Part shown: positions 49,229-60,240 of the stretch, in pieces
Numbering within the stretch: the stretch's first letter is position 1
How the letters are laid out: each line of letters starts with the position of its first letter
Source of the DNA: Amblyomma americanum
Taxonomy: Eukaryota; Arthropoda; Arachnida; Ixodida; Ixodidae
Direction of reading: 5' to 3'
NCBI RefSeq assembly: GCF_052857255.1
Contig: NW_027526499.1
Location: 558,001-622,000, forward strand
Length of the DNA stretch: 64,000 bases
The notes under the pieces: generated by a model
Database searches by the model: none
Told to the model about the DNA's origin: nothing
The model's input: only the letters and a program-made list of their open reading frames with translations
Position numbers and translations under genes: made by a program

Positions 49229-52200
49229 TCCGTGTTGGAGAAACTCCGTGTTTTAGAAACTCCGTGTTGGAGAAACTCCCTGTTGTAGAAACTCCGTGTT
49301 AGAGAAACTCCATGTTGGAGAACCTTCTGGTTGGAGAAACTCCTTGGAGAAAATCCTTGTTGCAGAAACTCCATGTTGGAGAAACTCCGTGTTGGAAAAA
49401 CTCCGTGTTGTGGAAACTCCGTGTTGGGGAAACGCCGAGATGGAGAAACTTCATGTTGTAGAAACTCCGTGTTGAAGAAACTCCGTGTTGGAGAAACTCC
49501 GTGTTGGAGAAACTCCGTGTTAGAGAAACTTCATGTTGGAGAAAGTCCGTGTTGGAGAATGTCCGTGTTGGAGAAACTCCGTGTTGGAGAAACTTCGTGT
49601 TGGAGAAACTTTATGTTGTAGAAACTCCGTGTTGGAGAAACTCCATGTTGTAGAAACTCCGTGTTGTAGAAACTCCGTGTTGGAGATAATCCATGTTGGA
49701 GAAACTCCATGTTGGAGAAACTCCATGCTGCAGAAAATCCGCGCTGGGGAAACTACGCGCCGGAGAATCTCCGCGCTGGAGAGACTTCGTGTTGGAGAAA
49801 CTCCGTGTTGGAGAAACTCTGTGTGTGAGAAACTCCGAGTTGGAGAAACTCCGTGTTGGAGAAGCTCCGTATTGGAGAAACTTCGTATCGGAGAAAGTCC
49901 GTGTCGGAGAAACTCCGTGTCGCAGAAACTCCGTGTTGTAGAAACTTCGTGTTGGCGAAACTCCTTGTTGTAGAAACTCCGTGTTGGAGTACTTATTGTT
50001 AGATAAACTCCGTGTTGGAGAAACTTCGTGCTGGAGAAACTGTGTCGGAGAAACTCTGTGTCGGAGAAAGTCTGTGTCGGAGAAACTCCGTGTTGGAGAA
50101 ACTCCGTGTTGGAGAAACTCCGTGCTAGAGAAACTCCGTGTTTGAGACACTCCACGTTGGAGAATCTCCTTGTTGGAAAAAACCTTGTTTGAGAAACTCC
50201 TTGTTGGAGAAACTCTGTGTCGGAGAAACTCCGTGCTGGGGAAACTTCGTGTTGGGGAAACGCCGTGTTGGAGAAACTCCGTGTCGGAGAAACTCCGTGT
50301 CGGAGAAACTCCGTGTTAGAGAAACTCCGTGTTGGAGAAACTCCGTGTTGGAGAAACTTCGTGTTGGAGAAACTCCGTCGTGGAGAAACTTCGTGTTGGA
50401 GAAAATCCTTGTTGGAGAAACTCCGTGCTACAGCAACTCCGTGTTGGAGAAACTCCGTGTTCGAAAAACTCCGTGTTGGAGGAACTCTGTGTTGGAGAAA
50501 CTCCGTGTTGGAGAAACTCCGCGCTGGAGAAACTTCGTGTTGGAGAAACTCCGCGTTGGAGAAACTCCGTGTTGGAGAAACTCCGTGTCGGAGAAACTCC
50601 GTGTCGGAGAAACTCCGTATTGGAGAAACTCCGTGTTGGAGAAAATTTATGTTGGAGAAACTCCATGTCGAAGAGACTTCGTATTGGAGAAACTCCGTGT
50701 TGGAGAAACTTTATGTTGTAGAAACTCCGTGTTGGAGAAACTCCATGTTGTAGAAACTCCGTGTTGAAGAAACTCCGTGTTGGAGAAACTCCTTGTTGGA
50801 GAAACTCCGTGTTAGAGAAACTCCATGTTGGAGAAAGTCCGTGTTGGAGAATGTCCGTGTTGGAGAAACTCCGTGTTGGAGAAACTCCGTGTTGCAGAAA
50901 CTCCGTGTTGGAGAAACTCCGTGTTGGAGAATGTCCGTGTTGGAGAAACTCCGTGTTGGAGAAACTCCGTGTTGGAGAAAATTTATGTTGGAGAAACTCC
51001 ATGTCGAAGAGACTTCGTATTGGAGAAACTCCGTGTTGGAGAAACTTTATGTTGTAGAAACTCCGTGTTGGAGAAACTCCATGTTGTAGAAACTCCGTGT
51101 TGAAGAAACTCCGTGTTGGAGAAACTCCTTGTTGGAGAAACTCCGTGTTGTAGAAACTCCGTGTTGGAGAAACTACATGTTCTAGAAACTCCGTGTTGAA
51201 GAAACTCCGTGTTGGAGAAACTCCGTGTCGGAGAAACTCCGTGTTGCAGAAACTCCGTGTTGGAGAAACTCCGTGTTGGAGAATGTCCGTGTTGGAGAAA
51301 CTCCGTGTTGGAGAAACTCCGTGTTGGAGAAATTTTATGTTGTAGAACCTCCGTGTTGTAGAAACTCCGTGTTGTAGAAACTCCGTGTTGGAGATAATCC
51401 AAGTTGGAGAAACTCCATGTTGGAGAAACTCCATGCTGCAGAAAATCAGCGCTGGGGAAACTACGCGCTGGAGAATCTCCGCGCTGGAGAGACTTCGTGT
51501 TGGAGAAACTCCGTGTTGCAGAAACTCCGTGTTGGAGAAACTCCGTGTTGGAGAAGCTCCGTGTTGGAGAAACTTCGTATCGGAGAAAGTCCGTGTCGGG
51601 GAAACTCCGTGTCGCAGAAACTTCGTGTTGTAGAAGCTTCGTGTTGGCGAAACTCCATGTTGTAGAAACTTCGTGTTGGAGAAACTTATTGTTAGAGAAA
51701 CTCCGTGATGGACAAACTTCGTGCTGGAGAAACTTCGTGTTGTAGAAACTGTGTCGGAGAAACTCCGTGTTGGAGAAACTCCATGTCGGAGAAACTCCGT
51801 GTTGGAGGAACTCCCTCTTGGAGAATCTCCGTGTCGGAGAAACTCCATGTTGGAGAAACTCCGTGTTTGAGAAACTCCGTGTCGGGGAAACTCCGTGTTG
51901 GAGAAACTCCGTGTTGGAGAAACTCCGTGTTGGAGAAACTCCGTGTTGGAGAAAATCCTTGGAGAAACTCCGTGCTATAGCAACTCCGTGTTGGAGAAAT
52001 TCTGCGCTGGAGAAACTCCGCGCTGGAGAAAGTCCGTGTTGGAGAAACTCCGTGTTGGAGAAACTCTGTGTTGGAGAAACTCCGTGTTGGAGAAACACCA
52101 CGTTAGAGAAACTCCGTGTTGGAGAAAATCCCTGTTGGAGAAACTCCGTGCTAGAGAAACTCCGTGTATGAAACACTCCACGTTGGAGAATCTCCTTGTA

Positions 52201-55200
52201 GGAAAAACCTTGTTTGAGAAACTCCTTGTTGGAGAAACTCCGTGTTGGAGAAACTCCGTGCTGGGGAAACTTCGTGTTGGGGAAACGCCGTGTTGGAGAA
52301 ACTCCATGTTGGATAAACTCCGTGGCGGAGCAACTCCGTGTCGGAGAAACTCCGTGTTGGAGAAACTCCGTGTTGGAGAAACTCCGTTTTGGAGAAACTC
52401 CGTGTTGGAGAAACTTCGTGTTGGAAAAACTCCGTGTTGGAGAAACTCCGCGCTAGAGAAACTCCGTGTTTGAGACACTCCACGTTAGAGAATCTCCTTG
52501 TTGGAAAAACCTTGTTTGAGAAACTCCTTGTTGGAGAAACTCCGTGTTGGAGAAACTCCGTGCTGGGGAAACTTCGTGTTGGGGAAACGCCGTGTTGGAG
52601 AAACTCCACGTTGGAGAAACTCCGTGTCGGAGAAACTCCGTGTCGGAGAAACTCCGTGTTGGAGAAACTCTGTGTCGGAGAAACTCCGTGTCGGAGAAAC
52701 TCCGTGTTGGAGAAACTCCGTGTCGGAGAAACTCAGTGTCGGAGAAACTCCGTGTCGGAGAAACTCCGTGTCGGAGAAACTCCGTGTTGGAGAAAGTCCT
52801 TGTTGGAGAAACTCCGTGTTGGAGAAACTCCGTGTTAGAGAAACTCCGTGCTGGAGAAACTTCGTGTTGGGGTAACGCCGTGTTTGAGAAACTCCATGTT
52901 GGAGAAACTCCGTGTCGGAGAAACTCCCTGTTGGAGAAACTCCGTGTTGGAGAAACTCCGTGTTGGAGAAACTCCGTGTTGGAGAAACTTCGTGTTGGAG
53001 AAAATCCTTGTTGGAGAAACTCCGTGCTATAGCAACTCCGTGTTGGAGAAACTCCACGCTGGAGAAACTCCGTGTTCGAAAAACTTTTTGTTGGAGGAAC
53101 TCTGTGTTGGACAAACGCCGTGTTGGAGAAACTCCGCGCTGGAGAAACTTCGTGTTGGAGAAACTCCGCGTTGGAAAAACTCCGTGTTGGAGAAACTCCG
53201 TGTTGGAGAAACTCCGTGTCGGAGAAACTCCGTGTTGGAGAAACTTTATGTTGGAGAAACTCCATGTCGAAGAAACTTCGTATTGGAGAAACTCCGTGTT
53301 GGAGAAACTTTATTTTGTAGAAACTCCGTGTTGGAGAAACTCCATGTTTTAGAAACTCCGTGTCGAAGAAACTCCGTGTTGGAGAAACTCCGTGTTGGAG
53401 AAACTCCGTGTTAGAGAAACTCCATGTTGGAGAAAGTCTGTGTTGGAGAATGTCCGTGTTGGAGAAACTCCGTGTTGGAGAAACTCCGTGTTGGAGAAAC
53501 TTTATGTTGTAGAAACTCCGTGTTGGAGATACTCCATGTTGTAGAAACTCCGTGTTGAAGAAACTCCGTGTTGGAGAAACTCCGCGTCGGAGAAACTCCG
53601 TGTGTGGGAAACTCCGAGTTGGAGAAACTCCGTGTTGGAGAAGCTCCGTGTTGGAGAAACTTCGTATCGGAGAAAGTCCGTGTCGGAGAAACTCCGTGTC
53701 GCAGAAACTCCGTGTTGTAGAAACTTCGTGTTGGCGAAACTCCTTGTTGTAGAAACTCCGTGTTGGAGAAACTTATTGCTAGATAAACTCCGTGTTGGAG
53801 AAACTTTGTGCTGGAGAAACTCTGTGTCGGAGAAACTCTGTGTCGGAGAAAGTCTGTGTCGGAGAAACTCCGTGTTGGAGAAACTCCGTGCTAGAGAAAC
53901 TCCGTGTTTGAGACACTCCACGTTGGAGAATCTCCTTGTTGGAAAAAACCTTGTTTGAGAAACTCCTTGTTGGAGAAACTCTGTGTCGGAGAAGCTCCGT
54001 GTTGTAGCAACTCCGTGTTGGAGATAATCCAAGTTGGAGAAACTCCATGTTGGAGAAACTCCATGCTGCAGAAAATCAGCGCTGGGGAAACTACGCGCTG
54101 GAGAATCTCCGCGCTGGAGAGACTTCGTGTTGGAGAAACTCCGTGTTGCAGAAACTCCGTGTTGGAGAAACTCCGTGTTGGAGAAGCTCCGTGTTGGAGA
54201 AACTTCGTATCGGAGAAAGTCCGTGTCGGAGAAACTCCGTGTCGCAGAAACTTCGTGTTGTAGAAGCTTCGTGTTGGCGAAACTCCATGTTGTAGAAACT
54301 TCGTGTTGGAGAAACTCTGTGTTGAAGAAACTTATTGTTAGAGAAACTCCGTGATGGAGAAACTTCGTGCTGGAGAAACTTCGTGTTGGAGAAACTCCAT
54401 GTCGGAGAAACTCCGTGTTGGAGGAACTCCCTCTTGGAGAATCTCCGTGTCGGAGAAACTCCATGTTGGAGAAACTCCGTGTTTGAGAAACTCCGTGTCG
54501 GGGAAACTCCGTGTTGGAGAAACTCCGTGTTGAAGAAACTCCGTGTTGGAGAAAATCCTTGTTGGAGAAACTCCGTGCTATAGCAACTGCGTGTTGGAGA
54601 AACTCTGCGCTGGAGAAACTCCGCGCTGGAGATAGTCCGTGTTGGAGAAACTCCGTGTTGGAAAAACTCGGTGTTGGAGAAACTCCGTGTTGGAGAAACA
54701 CCACGTTAGAGAAACTCCGTGTTGGAGAAAATCCCTGTTGGAGAAACTCCGTGCTAGAGATCCGTGTTTGAAACACTCCACGTTGGAGAATCTCCTTGTT
54801 GGAAAAACCTTGTTTGAGAAACTCCTTGTTGGAGAAACTCCGTGTTGGAGAAACTCCGTGCTGGGGAAACCGTGTTGGGGAAACGCCGTGTTGGAGAAAC
54901 TCCATGTTGGATAAACTCCGTGGCGGAGCAACTACGTGTCGGAGAAACTCCGTGTTGGAGAAACTCCGTGTTGGAGAAACTCCGTGTTGGAGAAACTCCG
55001 TGTTGGAGAAACTTCGTGTTGGAAAAACTCCGTGTTGGAGAAACTCCGTGCTAGAGAAACTCCGTGTTTGAGACACTCCACGTTAGAGGATCTCCTTGTT
55101 GGAAAAACCTTGTTTGAGAAACTCCTTGTTGGAGAAACTCCGTGTTGGAGAAACTCCATGTTCTAGAAACTCCGTGTTGAAGAAACTCCGTGTTGGAGAA

Positions 55201-58200
55201 ACTCCGTGTCGGAGAAACTCCGTGTTGCAGAAACTCCGTGTTGGAGAAACTCCGTGTTGGAGAATGTCCGTGTTGGAGAAACTCCGTGTTGGAGAAACTC
55301 CGTGTTGGAGAAATTTTATGTTGGAGAAACTCCGTGTTGTAGAAACTCCGTGTTGTAGAAACTCCGTGTTGGAGATAATCCAAGTTGGAGAAACTCCATG
55401 TTGGAGAAACTCCATGCTGCAGAAAATCAGCGCTGGGGAAACTACGCGCTGGAGAATCTCCGCGCTGGAGAGACTTCGTGTTGGAGAAACTCCGTGTTGC
55501 AGAAACTCCGTGTTGGAGAAACTCCGTGCTGGGGAAACTTCGTGTTGGGGAAACGCCGTGTTGGAGAAACTCCATGTTGGATAAACTCCGTGTTGGAGAA
55601 ACTCCGTGTTGGAGAAACTCCGTGTTGGAGAAACTCCGTGTTGGAGAAACTTCGTGTTGGAAAAACTCCGTGTTGGAGAAACTCCGTGCTAGAGAAACTC
55701 CGTGTTTGAGACACTCCACGTTAGAGAATCTCCTTGTTGGAAAAACCTTGTTTGAGAAACTCCTTGTTGGAGAAACTCCGTGTTGGAGAAACTCCGTGCT
55801 GGGGAAACTTCGTGTTGGGGAAACGCCGTGTTGGAGAAACTCCACGTTGGAGAAACTCCGTGTTGGAGAAACTCCGTGTTGGAGAAACTCCGTGTTGGAG
55901 AAACTCCGTGTTTTAGAAACTCCGTGTTGGAGAAACTCCGTGTTGTAGAAACTCTGTGTCAGAGAAACTCCGTGTCGGAGAAACTCCGTGTTGGAGAAAC
56001 TCCGTGTTGGAGAAACTCCGTGCTGGAGAAACTCCTTGTTGGAGAAACTCCTTGTTGGAGAAACTCCGTGTTGGAGAAACTCCGTGTTGGAGAAAACTCC
56101 GTGTAAGAGAAACTCCGTGTTTTAGAAACTCCGTGTTGGAGAAACTCCGTGTTCTAGAAATTCTGTCAGAGAAACTCCGTGTCGGAGAAACTCCGTGTTG
56201 GAGAAACTCCGTGTTGGAGAAACTCCGTGTTAGAGAAATTCCATGTTGGAGAACCTTCTTGTTGGAGAAACTCCTTGTTGGAGAAAATCCTTGTTGGAGA
56301 AACTCCATGTTGGAGAAACTCCGTGCTGGAGAAACTCCGTGTTGTGGAAACTCCATGTTGTGGAAACTCCGTGTTGAAGAAACTCCGTGTTGGAGAAACT
56401 CCGTGTTGTAGAAACTCTGTGTCAGAGAAACTCCGTGTCGGAGAAACTCCGTGTTGGAGAAACTCCGTGTTGGAGAAACTCTGTGTCGGAGAAACTCCTT
56501 GTTGGAGAAACTCCGTGTTGGAGAAACTCCGTGTTGGAGAAACTCCGTGTTTTAGAAACTCCGTGTTGGAGAAACTCCCTGTTGTAGAAACTCCGTGTTA
56601 GAGAAACTCCATGTTGGAGAACCTTCTGGTTGGAGAAACTCCTTGTTGGAGAAAATCCTTGTTGGAGAAACTCCATGTTGGAGAAACTCCGTGTTGGAGA
56701 AACTTTATGTTGTAGAAACTCCGTGTTGGAGAAACTCCATGTTCTAGAAACTCCGTGTTGAAGAAACTCCGTGTTGGAGAAACTCCGTGTCGGAGAAACT
56801 CCGTGTTGCAGAAACTCCGTGTTGGAGAAACTCCGTGTTTTAGAAACTCTGTGTTGGAGAAACTCCGTGTTGTAGAAACTCTGTGTCAGAGAAACTCCGT
56901 GTCGGAGAAACTCCGTGTTGGAGAAACTCCGTGTTGGAGAAACTCTGTGTCGGAGAAATTCCTTGTTGGAGAAACTCCGTGCTGGAGAAACTCCTTGTTG
57001 GAGAAACTTCGTGTTGGAAAAACTCCGGGTTGGAGAAACTCCGTGCTAGAGAAACTCCGTGTTTGAGACACTCCACGTTGGAGAATCTCCTTGTTGGAAA
57101 AACCTTGTTTGAGAAACTCCTTGTTGGAGAAACTCCGTGTTGGAGAAACTCCGTGCTGGGGAAACTTCGTGTTGGGGAAACGCCGTGTTGGAGAAACTCC
57201 ACGTTGGAGAAACTCCGTGTCGGAGAAACTCCGTGTCGGAGAAACTCCGTGTTGGAGAAACTCTGTGTTGGAGAAACTCCGTGTTGGAGAAGCTCCGTGT
57301 TGAAGAAACTTCGTATCGGAGAAAGTCCGTGTCGGAGAAACTCCGTGTCGCAGAAACCTCGTGTTGTAGAAACTCCATGTTGTAGAAACTTCGTGTTGGA
57401 GAAACTCCGTGTTGTAGAAGCTTCGTGTTGGCGAAACTCCATGTTGTAGAAACTTCGTGTTGGAGAAACTCTGTGTTGGAGAACTTATTGTTAGAGAAAC
57501 TCCGTGATGGAGAAACTTCGTGCTGGAGAAACTTCGTGTTGTAGAAATTGTCGGAGAAACTCCGTGTTGGAGAAACTCCATGTCGGAGAAACTCCGTGTT
57601 GGAGGAACTCCCTTTTGGAGAATCTCTGTGTCGGAGAAACTCCATGTTGGAGAAACTCCGTGTTGGAGAAACTCCGTGTCGGGGAAACTCCGTGTTGGAG
57701 AAACTCCGTGTTGGAGAAACTCCGTGTTGGAGAAATCCTTGTTGGAGAAACTCCGTGCTATAGCAACTACGTGTTGGAGAAACTCTGCGCTGGAGAAACT
57801 CCGCGCTGGAGAAACTCCGTGTTGGAGAAACTCCGTGTTGGAGAAACTCTGTGTTGGAGAAACTCCGTGTTGGAGAAACACCACGTTAGAGAAACTCCGT
57901 GTTGGAGTAAATTCCTGTTGGAGAAACTCCGTGCTAGAGAAACTCCGTGTTTGAGACACTCCACGTTGGAGAATCTCCTTGTTGGAAAAACCTTGTTTGA
58001 GAAACTCCTTGTTGGAGAAACTCCGTGTTGGAGAAACTCCGTGCTGGGGAAACCGTGTTGGGGAAACGCCGTGTTGGAGAAACTCCATGTTGGATAAACT
58101 CCGTGGAGGAGCAACTCCGTGTCGGAGAAACTCCGTATTGGAGAAACTCCGTGTTGGAGAAAATTTATGTTGGAGAAACTCCATGTCGAAGAGACTTCGT

Positions 58201-58371
58201 ATTGGAGAAACTCCGTGTTGGAGAAACTTTATGTTGTAGAAACTCCGTGTTGGAGAAACTCCATGTTGTAGAAACTCCGTGTTGAAGAAACTCCGTGTTG
58301 GAGAAATTCCTTGTTGGAGAAACTCCGTGTTAGAGAAACTCCATGTTGGAGAAAGTCCGTGTTGGAGAATG
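49229..58371 (+). repeat. 9,143-bp tandem repeat F2
   Basis: F2 is the second copy of the 9,143-bp segment. Identity with F1 continues for about 24 bp past its end, to 58,395, as expected where a tandem junction lies in shared satellite sequence. It then diverges: F1/F2 junction sequence has GTTTTAG at 49,250 whereas 58,393 has GTTGGAG. Markers repeat those of F1: 49342 (3-bp deletion), GATAATCCATG near 49.69 kb, GATAATCCAAG near 51.40, 54.02 and 55.38 kb, and the second 3-bp loss at 51,960/51,961. Confidence 0.92.
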
Positions 58372-60240
58372 TCCGTGTTGGAGAAACTCCGTGTTGGAGA
58401 AACTCCGTGTTGGAGAAACTTTAGGTTGTAGAAACTCCGTGTTGGAGAAACTCCATGTTCTAGAAACTCCGTGTTGAAGAAACTCCGTGTTGGAGAAACT
58501 CCGTGTCGGAGAAACTCCGTGTTGCAGAAACTCCGTGTTAGAGAAACTCCGTGTTTTATAAACTCCGTGTTGGAGAAACTCCGTGTTGTAGAAACTCTGT
58601 GTCAGAGAAACTCCGTGTCGGAGAAACTCCGTGTTGGAGAAACTCCGTGTTGGAGAAACTCTGTGTCGGAGAAATTCCTTGTTGGAGAAACTCCGTGCTG
58701 GAGAAACTCCTTGTTGGAGAAACTTCGTGTTGGAAAAACTCCGGGTTGGAGAAACTCCGTGCTAGAGAAACTCCGTGTTTGAGACACTCCACGTTGGAGA
58801 ATCTCCTTGTTGGAAAACCTTGTTTGAGAAACTCCTTGTTGGAGAAACTCCGTGTTGGAGAAACTCCGTGCTGGGGAAACTTCGTGTTGGGGAAACGCCG
58901 TGTTGGAGAAACTCCACGTTGGAGAAACTCCGTGTCGGAGAAACTCCGTGTCGGAAAAACTCCGTGTTGGAGAAACTCCGTGTTGGAGGAACTCTGTGTT
59001 GGACAAACTCCGTGTTGGAGAAACTCCGCGCTGGAGAAACTTCGTGTTGGAGAAACTCCGCGTTGGAAAAACTCCCTGTAGGAGAAACTCCGTGTTGGAG
59101 AAACTCCGTGTCGGAGAAACTCCGTGTTGGAGAAACTTTATGTTGGAGAAACTCCATGTCAAAGAAACTTCGTATTGGAGAAACTCCGTGTTGGAGAAAC
59201 TATGTTGTAGAAACTCCGTGTTGGAGAAACTCCATGTTGTAGAAACTCCGTGTTGAAGAAACTCCGTGTTGGAGAAACTCCGTGTTGGAGAAACTCCGTG
59301 TTAGAGAAACTCCATGTTGGAGAAAGTCCGTGTTGGAGAATGTCCGTGTTGGAGAAACTCCGTGTTGGAGAAACTCCGTGTTGGAGACATTTTATGTTGT
59401 AGAAACTCCGTGTTGGAGATACTCCATGTTGTAGAAACTCCGTGTTGAAGAAACTCCGTGTTGGAGAAACTCCGCGTCGGAGAAACTCCGTGTTGGAGAA
59501 ACTCTGTGTTGGAGAAATTCCGTGTTGGAGAAACTCCGTGTTGGAGAAACTCCGTTTTGGAGAAACTCCGTGTTTTAGAAACTCCGTGTTGGAGAAACTC
59601 CGTGTTGTAGAAACTCTGTGTCAGAGAAACTCCGTGTCGGAGAAACTCCGTGTTGGAGAAACTCCGTGTTGGAGAAACTCTGTGTCGGAGAAATTCCTTG
59701 TTGGAGAAACTCCGTGCTGGAGAAACTCCTTGTTGGAGAAACTCCTTGTTGGAGAAACTCCGTGTTGGAGAAAACTCCGTGTAGGAGAAACTCCGTGTTT
59801 TAGAAACTCTGTGTTGGAGAAACTCGGTGTTGTAGAAACTCCGTGTCAGAGAAACTCCGTGTCGGAGAAACTCCGTGTTGGAGAAACTCCGTGTTGGAGA
59901 AACTCCGTGTTGGAGAAACTCCGTGTTGGAGAAACTCTGTGTTGGAGAAAGTCCGTGTTGGAGAAACTCCGTGTTGGAGAAACTCCGTGTTGGAGAAACT
60001 CCGTGTTTTAGAAACTCTGTGTTGGAGAAACTCCGTGTTGTAGAAACTCTGTGTCAGAGAAATTCCGTGTCGGAGAAACTCCGTGTTGGAGAAACTCCGT
60101 GTTTGAGAAACTCTGTGTCGGAGAAATTCCTTGTTGGAGAAACTCCGTGCTGGAGAAACTCCTTGTTGGAGAAACTCCTTGTTGGAGAAACTCCGTGTTG
60201 GAGAAACTCCGTGTTGGAGAAACTCCGTGTTGGAGAAAAC
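58372..60240 (+). repeat. Interposed block between the second and third F copies
   Basis: This 1.87-kb stretch separates F2 from F3. Its left part follows the unit order of 47.6-48.1 kb (offset about 10,859 bp), with a shortened 13-bp unit near 58,811 (GGAAAACCTTG). Its right part from about 59.35 kb matches 39.2-40.08 kb at 20,155 bp, the sequence that precedes F1. Private substitutions include TTTAGGTTGTAG near 58,423, CTCCGTTTTGGAG near 59,552 and AGAGAAATTCCG near 60,058. It is entirely satellite sequence. Confidence 0.75.
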
